NCBI GenBank assembly: GCA_944326225.1
Contig: CALVDI010000003.1
Coordinates: forward strand, 1 to 64,000
From: an uncultured Bacteroidales bacterium
Lineage (GTDB): Bacteria > Bacteroidota > Bacteroidia > Bacteroidales > UBA932
Direction of reading: 5' to 3'
Length of the DNA: 64,000 nucleotides
Shown here: positions 42,358-51,056 of the stretch, piece after piece
How the letters are laid out: every line of letters begins with the position of its first letter
How positions within the stretch are numbered: position 1 is the first letter of the stretch
Position numbers and translations under genes: made by a program
Notes under the pieces: generated by a model
Databases searched by the model: none
The model's input: the letters and a program-made list of their open reading frames with translations, nothing else
What the model was told of the DNA's origin: nothing

Positions 42358-45300
42358 ATGAGTATCTACAAATCAGCGATCAACCGTCCGGTGACGACCC
42401 TTCTGGTGTTCGTCGCCGTGATAGTGATAGGCATATTCTCATTTCTGAGACTGCCTATCGACCAGTTCCCGGAGATGGATCCGCCCTACATCTCCGTGCT
42501 CACTGTCTATCCGGGAGCCAGCGCGTCCGAGATAGAGACCAATGTCACCAAGATCATAGAGAACAACCTCAACTCCGTAGACTACCTGAAGGAGATAACC
42601 TCCACTACCAAGGACAATATTTCCGTGGTGCTTCTGGAGTTGGAGTGGGGTACGGACCTGGATGAGATTATCAACGACGTCCGGTCATATATAGACATGG
42701 TGAAGGACGAGCTGCCCGACGGCTGCACCAATCCTTTCATCTTCAAGTTCAGCACCAGCTCCATGCCTATCCTCCAGTATTCGATTACTGCGGACGAGAG
42801 CTATCCAGGTCTGGACAAACTGCTCAACGACGAGATTATCCCGCAGTTGAGCATGGTGAACGGTATCGGAAACCTTACCCTTTCCGGCTCTCCGGAGCGT
42901 TATGTGTACGTGGACATCGACCAGCAGAAGCTGGACGCCTACGGTCTTCCCCTGGAGACTGTCGGCAGTGCGATAGCCGCCAACAACCTGAACCTTTCTT
43001 CCGGTACCGTCAAGATGAACAAGGAGCAGTACCAGCTCGAGGTGCGCAGTGAATACGTCGAGAGTTCCGAGATCAATGACATCGTGGTGACGGTGACTCC
43101 CGAGGGCCGGCAGGTCTTCGTGCGGGACCTGGCCACTGTCCGCGATACCATCAAGGACCTGAGTCTGGACGAGAAGACCAACGGCCGAGAGAGCGTGCGT
43201 CTGATGGTGACCAAGCAGACCGGAGCCAATACCGTGCAGATATGCGAGGATCTGGAGGAGGAGATGGCCCGTATCGAGCGGACTCTGCCCAACGATATCA
43301 AGATAGAGGTAATCTACGATTCGTCGGAGGACATCGTCAACTCCATCAACTCTCTGGAAGAGTCCATCCTGTACGCTCTGCTCTTCGTGGTGCTCGTGGT
43401 GCTTTTCTTCCTCGGAGAGTGGCGTTCTACTCTGATTATCTCTATAACGATACCTATATCCCTGATAGTGGCCTTTATCTACCTGATGCTGGCGGACAGC
43501 TCGCTGAACATCATATCGCTCAGCTCCCTGACCGTGGCCATCGGTATGGTGGTGGACGACGCCATCGTGGTGCTTGAGAACATCACCAAGCACATAGAGA
43601 GGGGCTCCAGTCCGAGGGAGGCGGCCATCTACGCGACCAACGAGGTGTGGGTGTCGGTCATCGCCACGACCCTTGTGATAGTGGTGGTGTTTGTCCCTCT
43701 GACCATGCTTACCGGTATGGCCGGCATCATGTTCAAGGAACTCGGCTGGCTGGTGACCATCATGGTATGTACCTCTACCGTAGTGGCTATCTCCCTGACG
43801 CCTATGCTCTGTTCCAGACTGCTCAAGGCCCGTCCCGTGCGTGTCAACGAGCGTGGAGTAATCGAGAACATTCCCCCCAGGCGCAACTGGTATCAGAGAT
43901 ATGTCATCCCCTTGCTGGACCGTCTGGACAGGGCGTATGCCAGGTTGCTGCGTTTCTGTCTGAGGCATAAGGCGTGGACGCTGGTGGCCATAACCCTGTT
44001 CTTCTTCGCATCCATAACGCCTTTCATTATGGGCAAGGTGGGTACGGACTTTATCCAGGAGACCGACAACGGCCGTCTGACAGTGGATATAGAGCTGGCT
44101 ACGGGCTACCGCATCGAGGAGACCGCCAAGATGGCCCGCTATATAGAGAGCCGCTTCTACGAGCTGGTGCCCGAGATAGAGCTGATATCGACCTCTGCCG
44201 GTACCACGGACGATGACGGTGTCTCGGCCATGTTCTCCACCACCATGAACAACACCATGTCCATGACCGTGGTCTGCAACAAGAAGAACGAGCGTGACCG
44301 CTCCATCTTCGAGATAGCCGAGGTGCTGCGTCAGGAACTGGCCTCCTATCCGGAGATTATCGACTATCAGTGCGGCGTATCCAGTTTCATGGGCGGAGCC
44401 TCGTCCACTGTCGATGTGGAGATTTACGGCTACAGCTTCGATGAGACCAATGCCTTCGCCCAGGAGGTAAGGGCTGCCATAAGGGACAATGTCTACGGGG
44501 CCCGCGACATCGATATCAGCCGTGAGAAGGACCGCCCGGAGATAAAGATCAACCTCGACAAGGAGAAACTGGCCTACCACGGCCTCAACTCATCGACCGT
44601 TTCCACATACGTGCGCAACCGCGTGAACGGTATGGCCTCGGGCTACCTCAAGGAGGACGGAGACGAGTACGACATAGTGGTGCGCCTGCAGGAGGAGGAC
44701 CGCAACTCCATCTCTGACATCGAGAACATGACTATTCCTACCGCGACCGGCTCCATGATCAAGATAAAGGAACTCGGCAGGATAGAGGAGTATTTCGCTC
44801 CGCCTACCATCGAGCGCAAGAGCCGTCAGAGGGTAGTGACCGTATCGGTGACTCCTTATGAGACATCCCTCGGAGAGCTGGCTGCCGGTATCCAGCAGAC
44901 CATCGATCAGATGGGCGTGCCGAGCGGCATCACTGTCCGTCTGGCCGGTAATTACGAGGATCAGCAGGATACTTTCCAGGATCTGCTGCTGCTGCTGGCC
45001 TTGATCATCATGCTGATATACATCGTGCTGGCATCCCAGTTCGAGTCCTTTGTCAAGCCGGTGATGATCATGACGGCCGTGCCTTTCGCTCTCTCGGGAG
45101 TGGTGCTGGCCCTGTGGATTACCGGTACTACCCTCGACATGATCGGCTCGCTTGGATTCATCATGCTGGTGGGTATCGCCACCAAGAACGCCATCGTGCT
45201 GGTGGACTATACCAACCTGATGCGTGACCGTGGCTATGAGCTCAACGAGGCCATCGCCCTGTCCGGAGCCTCCCGTCTGCGTCCCGTGCTGATGACTGCC

Positions 45301-45573
45301 ATCACTACCTTCCTCGGTATGCTGCCTATGGCCATGAGCAACGGCGAGGGTGCCGAGATGTGGAAGCCGATGGGTATCGTGGTCATCGGAGGTCTGCTGG
45401 TGTCCACCGTCGTGACCCTCGTGGTGGTGCCTGTATTCTACGCCCTGCTTTCCCGCCATGGAGAAAGAGACAAGGAGAAAAAGAACCGGGCTCAGTTTAT
45501 ATTCATGCAGCTCTCGCCTAATCCTGAGGGAGAGGACCCGGAGGTGCGCAGGAGCAGGGATCTTAACCAGTAA
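42358..45573 (+). CDS. AcrB/HAE1-family RND efflux transporter
   Basis: 1071 residues, full length. First membrane helix at about 10-30 after INRPVTT. Two large periplasmic loops. Proton-relay Asp pair in helix 4 (IGMVVDDAIVVLENI) and the Lys of helix 10 (VGIATKNAIVLVDY) are present, so it should be an active proton antiporter for drugs, bile salts or other hydrophobic compounds. The end is a charged cytoplasmic tail. The preceding adaptor ends 12 bp upstream and the PG0541-like gene starts 19 bp downstream. Confidence 0.96.
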   Translation: MSIYKSAINRPVTTLLVFVAVIVIGIFSFLRLPIDQFPEMDPPYISVLTVYPGASASEIETNVTKIIENNLNSVDYLKEITSTTKDNISVVLLELEWGTDLDEIINDVRSYIDMVKDELPDGCTNPFIFKFSTSSMPILQYSITADESYPGLDKLLNDEIIPQLSMVNGIGNLTLSGSPERYVYVDIDQQKLDAYGLPLETVGSAIAANNLNLSSGTVKMNKEQYQLEVRSEYVESSEINDIVVTVTPEGRQVFVRDLATVRDTIKDLSLDEKTNGRESVRLMVTKQTGANTVQICEDLEEEMARIERTLPNDIKIEVIYDSSEDIVNSINSLEESILYALLFVVLVVLFFLGEWRSTLIISITIPISLIVAFIYLMLADSSLNIISLSSLTVAIGMVVDDAIVVLENITKHIERGSSPREAAIYATNEVWVSVIATTLVIVVVFVPLTMLTGMAGIMFKELGWLVTIMVCTSTVVAISLTPMLCSRLLKARPVRVNERGVIENIPPRRNWYQRYVIPLLDRLDRAYARLLRFCLRHKAWTLVAITLFFFASITPFIMGKVGTDFIQETDNGRLTVDIELATGYRIEETAKMARYIESRFYELVPEIELISTSAGTTDDDGVSAMFSTTMNNTMSMTVVCNKKNERDRSIFEIAEVLRQELASYPEIIDYQCGVSSFMGGASSTVDVEIYGYSFDETNAFAQEVRAAIRDNVYGARDIDISREKDRPEIKINLDKEKLAYHGLNSSTVSTYVRNRVNGMASGYLKEDGDEYDIVVRLQEEDRNSISDIENMTIPTATGSMIKIKELGRIEEYFAPPTIERKSRQRVVTVSVTPYETSLGELAAGIQQTIDQMGVPSGITVRLAGNYEDQQDTFQDLLLLLALIIMLIYIVLASQFESFVKPVMIMTAVPFALSGVVLALWITGTTLDMIGSLGFIMLVGIATKNAIVLVDYTNLMRDRGYELNEAIALSGASRLRPVLMTAITTFLGMLPMAMSNGEGAEMWKPMGIVVIGGLLVSTVVTLVVVPVFYALLSRHGERDKEKKNRAQFIFMQLSPNPEGEDPEVRRSRDLNQ

Positions 45574-45592
45574 AATAAAGGAGGAACGAAGT

Positions 45593-45886
45593 ATGAAATG
45601 TGTGTTTATCGTATACAATCAGGCCAATACAGAGAGGGTGGAGTATATGCTCGACGAGCTGGGTATCCGTGGATTCACCTTTTTCGAGCAGGTGCAGGGC
45701 CGCGGCAGCCGGGACGGAGAGCCCCGCCGCGGCACGCATACCTGGCCGGAGATGAATTCCGCGATGATGACCGTCGTGGAGGATGACAGGGTGGACGAGC
45801 TCCTTCAGACCGTCCGCAAGCTCGACAACCGCAACCGCGAGGTGGGCGTGCGGGCTTTCGTCTGGAATATCGAGCAGACAGTCTGA
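45593..45886 (+). CDS. PG0541-family transporter-associated protein
   Basis: 97 residues from ATG 45593, which has a strong AAAGGAGG just upstream (rare in this window); longer frames reach into the RND gene and are rejected. MKCVFIVYNQANTERVEYML, the G-FTFFEQVQGRG strand and TWPEMNSAMMTVVEDDRV resemble small ferredoxin-like, PII-like proteins found after RND genes in Bacteroidales. Possibly a cytoplasmic regulator of the pump (inference). Last gene of the efflux operon. Confidence 0.85.
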   Translation: MKCVFIVYNQANTERVEYMLDELGIRGFTFFEQVQGRGSRDGEPRRGTHTWPEMNSAMMTVVEDDRVDELLQTVRKLDNRNREVGVRAFVWNIEQTV

Positions 45887-45914
45887 TTTTTTCAATACAA
45901 TTTTTGATTTTGTA

Positions 45915-45922
45915 TATCTTTG
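45915..45922 (+). promoter_or_regulatory. -7 box of sdaA
   Basis: TATCTTTG, 31 bases before ATG 45954. No convincing -33 TTTG at 19-20 bases. Confidence 0.55.
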
Positions 45923-45953
45923 TGCTCATATTTGAGTTACTGCAGGTATTGCA

Positions 45954-47165
45954 ATGGAGAGCATTAAGGAGATATACAAGATAGGCAAGGGACCCTCGAG
46001 CAGTCATACGATGGGCCCCAAGAAAGCGGCGGAGATGTTCAAGGGTCTGTGCCCGGGGGCATCTTCGTTTGTTGTTACCTTGTACGGCAGTCTGGCCGCC
46101 ACGGGCAAGGGGCACTTGACCGACGTGGCGTTGAAGGAGGCCCTGACCGGGGGCTCAGATACGGGCATAGAGATAGTCTGGAAGCCCAAGGAGTTCCTGC
46201 CACAGCATCCCAACGGTATGAATTTCAAGGCTTACAATGCGCATGGCGAAATGCTGTGCGAGAAGACCTATTTCAGTGTGGGCGGCGGCGATATCAGTGA
46301 GACCGGCCGACGGGATGCGCATAAGGATGTCTATCCGTTCAGCAAGATGAAGGATATCCTGGGCTGGTGCAATGAGAACAATTCCTATTTCTGGGAGTAT
46401 GTGGCGAAATACGAGGATCCGGACATCTGGGACTATCTGGCTGAGCGCTGGGAGGTCATGAAGGACTCCATCGTCCGAGGCCTGGACCATGAGGGCGTGT
46501 TGCCCGGAGGATTGAATGTACGCCGCAAGGCCTATGCCTATTATCAGCACGCCAAGAGCTACAACAGCTCCATGCAGCGGCGCGGACTGCTGTTCGCATA
46601 CGCGCTGGCCGTCTCGGAGGAGAATGCCTCCGGCGGTACTATAGTCACGGCTCCGACCTGCGGCTCCTGCGGTGTGCTGCCGGCGGTGCTGTATCTCTTC
46701 CATACCTCGTATGGAGTGACGGAGAACAAGATAGTCAATGCGATGGCGACGGCAGGACTGGTCGGGGCCCTCATCAAGGAGAATGCATCGATATCGGGTG
46801 CGGAAGTGGGTTGTCAGGGAGAGGTCGGCACGGCCTGTGCCATGGCCTGTGCGGCTGCGACGAGGATTCTCGGCGGGACTCCTCCCCAGATAGAGTGCGC
46901 GGCCTCGATGGGTATGGAGCACTGCCTCGGACTGACCTGCGATCCAGTTTGCGGATTGGTGCAGATACCTTGTATAGAGCGCAATGCGATAGCAGCTGCA
47001 AGGGCTATGGATGCGGCTCAGTACGCATTGATGTCAGACGGAAGTCACATAGTGCCGTTTGATGCAGTAATAGAGGCAATGAAGCAGACCGGCCATGACC
47101 TGCCAAGCCTGTACAAGGAGACTTCCGAGGGCGGACTGGCCAATTTGATACACAATAAACGATAA
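45954..47165 (+). CDS. sdaA: L-serine ammonia-lyase, single-chain iron-sulfur type
   Basis: 403 residues. Converts serine to pyruvate and ammonia. N-terminal (beta) domain with KGPSSSHTMGPKKAAEMF, C-terminal (alpha) catalytic domain with the cluster cysteines in APTCGSCGVLP and LTCDPVCGLVQIPCIERNA. Both domains are in one chain. Stands alone between the efflux operon and an outer-membrane barrel gene. Confidence 0.96.
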   Translation: MESIKEIYKIGKGPSSSHTMGPKKAAEMFKGLCPGASSFVVTLYGSLAATGKGHLTDVALKEALTGGSDTGIEIVWKPKEFLPQHPNGMNFKAYNAHGEMLCEKTYFSVGGGDISETGRRDAHKDVYPFSKMKDILGWCNENNSYFWEYVAKYEDPDIWDYLAERWEVMKDSIVRGLDHEGVLPGGLNVRRKAYAYYQHAKSYNSSMQRRGLLFAYALAVSEENASGGTIVTAPTCGSCGVLPAVLYLFHTSYGVTENKIVNAMATAGLVGALIKENASISGAEVGCQGEVGTACAMACAAATRILGGTPPQIECAASMGMEHCLGLTCDPVCGLVQIPCIERNAIAAARAMDAAQYALMSDGSHIVPFDAVIEAMKQTGHDLPSLYKETSEGGLANLIHNKR

Positions 47166-47171
47166 ATTTAG

Positions 47172-47179
47172 TATCTTCG
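47172..47179 (+). promoter_or_regulatory. -7 box 4 bases before a barrel-protein start codon
   Basis: TATCTTCG, a variant of TAnnTTTG. The ATG follows at 47184, so transcription probably starts at or beside the start codon. TTTG lies 24 bases upstream. Confidence 0.5.
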
Positions 47180-47183
47180 CAGA

Positions 47184-47882
47184 ATGAAACGTTTTGCAGA
47201 AATATTATCCGCGGCAGTTCTTATGCTGGCAGTTGCCGGACCGGTGTCTGCGTCGGCGCAGGACGGAAAAGAAGACGGCAATAAGGACAGGTCCTATGCC
47301 TCGTCTTTCTTCAAGGTTGGAGTCAAGGGCGGTATAGATTTCATATCCATGAGCCGTTTTGAACTGGGGTATATATCCGAGTCGGTGAGCAGTCATACTG
47401 GATTTACAGCCGGTATTGCATTCAGTTTTGATCTTCCGGTAAGGGGCATGACTATACAGCCTGAGCTCAACTATGTGTCCAAGGGTGCGATGTATCGGGG
47501 AAAGACATCCGGAGGATCCAGACAGGACATGCAGTTCAGGACAGATTTTATCGAGGTTCCCGTCAATCTCCAGTGGGGGCTTGATCTGATACTTTTCCGA
47601 CCTTATCTGATGGTGTCGCCGTATATCGGATATGCGGTGCATAAAGAACCGGGGACATTGGACTGGGACAGCATCAACCGTTTTGAATACGGAGTGGGCA
47701 TCGGAGGAGGCATAGACTTCTGGAGGATTCAGCTGCAGGTCAAGTACAACTGGAATATAGGCCAGCTGGCCCGCAGTATCCCTGATGACGGTTTCGTGCC
47801 CGGACAGTCAGAGTCACCGTCGGGTCCTGTACGGATGGGCAATTACCGCGGCCTTGAGGTCAACCTGGTGTTTTTCTTCTGA
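47184..47882 (+). CDS. Outer membrane beta-barrel (porin-like) protein
   Basis: 232 residues. Signal peptide cut near VSASAQ (residue ~26). The rest alternates as amphipathic strands with VGVKGGIDFISM, IQPELNYVSKGA, EVPVNLQWGLDL, VSPYIGYAV, EYGVGIGGGI and a terminal Phe (NLVFFF) for the barrel-assembly machinery: an 8-stranded barrel of the PF13568 type. Closely similar in plan to the protein at 48255-48878, with trxA between them. Confidence 0.9.
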   Translation: MKRFAEILSAAVLMLAVAGPVSASAQDGKEDGNKDRSYASSFFKVGVKGGIDFISMSRFELGYISESVSSHTGFTAGIAFSFDLPVRGMTIQPELNYVSKGAMYRGKTSGGSRQDMQFRTDFIEVPVNLQWGLDLILFRPYLMVSPYIGYAVHKEPGTLDWDSINRFEYGVGIGGGIDFWRIQLQVKYNWNIGQLARSIPDDGFVPGQSESPSGPVRMGNYRGLEVNLVFFF

Positions 47883-47917
47883 TAAGACAGTTTTTAATGA
47901 TATTTAAATATTAAGTT

Positions 47918-48238
47918 ATGTTAGCAATTAATGATTCTAATTTTGAAGAACTTGTAGTTAACTCTCAGATTCCCGTACTTCTGGATTTCTGGGCGACATG
48001 GTGCGGCCCCTGCCGTATGATCTCTCCCATCGTGGAAGAGCTTGCAAATGAGTATGAGGGCAAATGGCTCATTGCAAAATGCAATGTGGACGAGGCTACC
48101 GATGTCCCCATGAAGTTCGGTATCCGCAATATCCCGACCCTGCTTTTCTTCAAGGGCGGTGAGATGAAGGCCAAGCTTGTAGGATCGACTACAAAAGCCG
48201 CTATTGTTGCCAAGATGAATGAGGTAGAGAATATGTAA
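47918..48238 (+). CDS. trxA: Thioredoxin
   Basis: 106 residues. Active site WCGPC in DFWATWCGPCRMISPIVEE (residues about 24-42), cis-Pro in RNIPTLLFFKGGE. No signal peptide, so a cytoplasmic disulfide reductant. Placed between two barrel-protein genes with gaps of 35 and 16 bp. Confidence 0.97.
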   Translation: MLAINDSNFEELVVNSQIPVLLDFWATWCGPCRMISPIVEELANEYEGKWLIAKCNVDEATDVPMKFGIRNIPTLLFFKGGEMKAKLVGSTTKAAIVAKMNEVENM

Positions 48239-48254
48239 CATAAAAAGTAAAGTT

Positions 48255-48878
48255 ATGAAAAAGATTTTTGCAGTTTTGTCAATGGCCTTTGTTGTGGCCT
48301 TGATGCCGGCGAAGGCACAGCCGGGTGAGGATTTCTTCAATCTCGGAGTAAGAGGCGGTCTCAATTTCTCCAATATGAGCGGCTTTAAGGATCTGGGACA
48401 GGATGGCTTCCTGAAGACGTATACCGGATTCAATGCCGGTCTGGTGTTTAACTTCAACCTGCCTCTCGGTTTTGAACTCAATCCTGAATTGCTTTATGTG
48501 CAGTCGGGTGTTAAGAAAGACGGTGTCCCTGCATCTCTTAAGACAGGTTCGCTCAGACTCCCTGTCAACATTCAGTGGGGAATCCGCTTATTCGGAGTAG
48601 TTAAACCGTACGTGGTGTTCTCTCCTTATATCGGGGGCGTCCTGTTCAGTGAAGGAACAGGGATGCTCGATATAGAAGATAAGTTTATCAACCGCCTTCA
48701 GTACGGAGTCGGTATAGGCGCAGGTGTCTATATCTGGCGTTTCCAGGTGTCTTTCAAGTGGAACTGGGATCTCAATCCTGTTATCAAGGAGAACAGTGAG
48801 ATGGATCTTCCTCATTTTGGTGATTTGAAAGACAAGAAGTTCAACGGAGGTGAGCTCTCACTGGCATTCTTCTTTTAA
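48255..48878 (+). CDS. Outer membrane beta-barrel (porin-like) protein
   Basis: 207 residues. Signal peptide cut near MPAKAQ (residue ~23). Strands LGVRGGLNFSNMSG, ELNPELLYVQSGV, RLPVNIQWGIRL, FSPYIGGVLF, QYGVGIGAGV and terminal LSLAFFF place it with the barrel at 47184-47882. Starts 16 bp after trxA; the polyprenyl synthase gene follows after 3 bp, so all three are probably co-transcribed. Confidence 0.9.
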   Translation: MKKIFAVLSMAFVVALMPAKAQPGEDFFNLGVRGGLNFSNMSGFKDLGQDGFLKTYTGFNAGLVFNFNLPLGFELNPELLYVQSGVKKDGVPASLKTGSLRLPVNIQWGIRLFGVVKPYVVFSPYIGGVLFSEGTGMLDIEDKFINRLQYGVGIGAGVYIWRFQVSFKWNWDLNPVIKENSEMDLPHFGDLKDKKFNGGELSLAFFF

Positions 48879-48881
48879 CAG

Positions 48882-49874
48882 ATGACATTGACCGAAGAAC
48901 TCAGAAGTGCGGTAGCCATGGAATGGGAAGGATTCGAGAGGCTTATGGCCGACTCGCTTACCTCCCGCAGTGACCTCCTGAACCGTATCAACGGCTATCT
49001 GCTCGGGAATTCGGGAAAGAAACTCAGACCGCTGCTGGCCCTCGTAACCGCGAAGGCCTGCAGCGGTTCCATTAATCCGAAAGCCGTGGCCTGTGCGGCT
49101 GTATCCGAGCTGATACACACGGCGACTCTTCTGCACGACGATGTGGTGGACGGCAGTGACCACCGCAGAGGACAGCTGACAGTCAGGAAACTATTTTCTT
49201 CCGGAGCGTCGTTGCTTATGGGTGATTACTGGCTGACCAGGGCCATTCATCTGCTCATAAAGTACGGCTGTCCTTATGAAGTCCTTGGCATTTATTCAAA
49301 GTCACTTGAAGAGTTGGCAGAGGGAGAGATCATCCAGATGGAGCTGGCCGACAGCCTGAAGACGACGGAGGACGATTATATTCAGGTTATCCGGCGCAAG
49401 ACGGCATCCTTGTTCATCGCCTCGGTCAAGGGACCGGCCATAGTATCCGGGGCCTCTGACGAGGTTGTGTCTGCCATGGAGCAGTACGCCTATTGGTTGG
49501 GATGCAGTTTTCAGATAAGGGACGATATCCTCGATTACCGTCCTACGTCCGAGACCGGCAAGGACAGCGACTGCGATATCATGGAACGCAAGATCACCAT
49601 GCCTTTGCTCTGCGCCATGCGCAACGCTCCGGAAGAGGAGGAGCGTATCCGCCGCCGTATGGGCGACATTGCCTGCGATCCGTCCAAAGTGGAGCAGGAC
49701 AGGGAAGTCGCCGCAGAGATACGCAGTTTTGTCCTCTCTCACGGCGGACTTGACTCGGCCCGTGGAGTACTGCGTGACTATGCGCTCAAGGCTCAGGAAT
49801 ATCTGAAAGTGCTTCAGCCCTCCCAGTGCAGGGACGGCCTCATGTCCATAGCCGCTTACGTCGGCGGCCTATAA
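48882..49874 (+). CDS. Polyprenyl diphosphate synthase (long chain)
   Basis: 330 residues. First Asp-rich motif LLHDDVVDGSDHRRG and second motif IRDDILDY, with GKKLRPLLALVTAKA near residue 50. Such enzymes add isopentenyl units to make the side chain of menaquinone. The small residues before the first motif fit a long product, but chain length is not certain. Overlaps the convergent trmB gene by 6 bp. Confidence 0.93.
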   Translation: MTLTEELRSAVAMEWEGFERLMADSLTSRSDLLNRINGYLLGNSGKKLRPLLALVTAKACSGSINPKAVACAAVSELIHTATLLHDDVVDGSDHRRGQLTVRKLFSSGASLLMGDYWLTRAIHLLIKYGCPYEVLGIYSKSLEELAEGEIIQMELADSLKTTEDDYIQVIRRKTASLFIASVKGPAIVSGASDEVVSAMEQYAYWLGCSFQIRDDILDYRPTSETGKDSDCDIMERKITMPLLCAMRNAPEEEERIRRRMGDIACDPSKVEQDREVAAEIRSFVLSHGGLDSARGVLRDYALKAQEYLKVLQPSQCRDGLMSIAAYVGGL

Positions 49875-50534
49875 TTTCCACCTTACATATGTGATCGGCT
49901 TGCCTTCGGCAAGGAACATCGACTCGTAGAATGTCTTGATGGACAGCAGCGGCTCTTTCTCGGCCAGGCCGGAGCCGTAGATGTCATTGTCGGCTTCCAG
50001 CAGGATGTGACCGCCCTCTTTTATGACTTCCAGAGTGGATTCGTGCAGGAGCTGGCTGTCGGTCTTAAGGTGCATTATGCCGTCCTTTTTAAGGAAATGA
50101 GAGTACCGCTCCAGGAATATGGGACTGGAAAGTCTCTTGTTGGGTTTCTTGGGCTGGGGGTCCGAGAAGGTCAGCCATATCTCCGACACCTCGTCCGGCC
50201 CGAAAAGCGAGTCGATGAAGTCTATCCGTGTACGGAGAAACGCCACGTTGGGCATATTGTGCTCGTGGGCGTATTTCGCTCCTTTCCAGAGCCGGGCACC
50301 CTTGATGTCCACACCGATGAAGTTCTTCTCCGGGAACCGCTCCGCCAGGGCGATGGTGTACTCTCCCTTGCCGCAGCCCAGCTCCAGCACTATCGGATTG
50401 CCGTTGTGAAATACCTCTTTATCCCAGTTGCCTTTCAGCGGATGCTCCTTGCCCAGCACCTCGTCCATCGGGGGCTGGATGAGGCATCTGAAAGTCTCGT
50501 TTTCCTTGAATTTGCGTATTTTGTCCTTGCCCAT
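49869..50534 (-). CDS. trmB: tRNA (guanine-N7)-methyltransferase
   Basis: 221 residues. Methylates G46 of tRNA. LELGCGKGEYTIALAERFP is the SAM-binding motif I, GVDIKGARLWKGAK follows, and LTFSDPQPKKPNKRLSS is the TrmB signature. A phenylalanine/lysine-rich start KIRKFKENETFRCLIQP fits the Bacteroidota form. Six bp before gldH in the other direction of numbering: the gene follows gldH by 6 bp in transcription. Confidence 0.95.
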   Translation of the reverse strand: MGKDKIRKFKENETFRCLIQPPMDEVLGKEHPLKGNWDKEVFHNGNPIVLELGCGKGEYTIALAERFPEKNFIGVDIKGARLWKGAKYAHEHNMPNVAFLRTRIDFIDSLFGPDEVSEIWLTFSDPQPKKPNKRLSSPIFLERYSHFLKKDGIMHLKTDSQLLHESTLEVIKEGGHILLEADNDIYGSGLAEKEPLLSIKTFYESMFLAEGKPITYVRWKL

Positions 50535-50540
50535 AAGATT

Positions 50541-51056
50541 TTATTGTCCTGCCAGTGGTGTCTTATTGATGATGATTCCTATTCCGATGATTCCGGCGCC
50601 GGCTTCCGGGACAGCGGATACAGTCATTGTCCATTCTCCGTGTTCCTGAGGCCGGATATTGCTGCGGTACAGCCAGCTTATGTCGTAATATCCCGGTGTG
50701 GAGGCGGCTTGTATCCTGCCGTCCTCAGGATTGTTATTGATATAGTCCTTGACGGTGCGGTAGTCAGAGGGAAATGTGACCCTCTCCGAACCTGACTGTC
50801 CTGACGGAGATGTCAGGCTGACGGAGAATGTCACATTGCTGCATTCTGCGTCAGCCTTGAATCTGGAGACCAGGCTGATGCCGTATACACATGCGCTGTC
50901 GCTCATATCGATGTCAAAGGAGACCCGGTCTTCCCCGCCGGCCTTCAGGGTAGTGAAATGGAAATCCTGGTCAGCGCTGCGTCCCTTGCCGGAGCATGAG
51001 ACCATTATCATGCAGGCCGTGACAGTCAGAAGTGCCGTTACGGTACGCAGGCTCAT
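50541..51056 (-). CDS. gldH: Gliding-motility lipoprotein GldH
   Basis: 171 residues. Lipoprotein signal with Cys21 (CMIMVSC). The mature part is an all-beta domain with SRFKADAECSNVTFSVS, SWLYRSNIRPQEHGEWTMTV and GIGIIINK. The position directly after ricT (start overlaps the ricT stop, 51053-51056) and near holB matches GldH in Bacteroidota. In gliding species it is needed for motility; in non-motile Bacteroidales it is kept and its role is unclear. Confidence 0.85.
   Translation of the reverse strand: MSLRTVTALLTVTACMIMVSCSGKGRSADQDFHFTTLKAGGEDRVSFDIDMSDSACVYGISLVSRFKADAECSNVTFSVSLTSPSGQSGSERVTFPSDYRTVKDYINNNPEDGRIQAASTPGYYDISWLYRSNIRPQEHGEWTMTVSAVPEAGAGIIGIGIIINKTPLAGQ

Noticed and set aside
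42685..44580. A 631-codon open frame on the minus strand opposite the RND transporter gene
   Set aside because: It is His/Gly/Leu-rich in the way antisense frames of GC-rich genes are, has no domain, and the plus-strand gene is an unmistakable full-length AcrB homologue.
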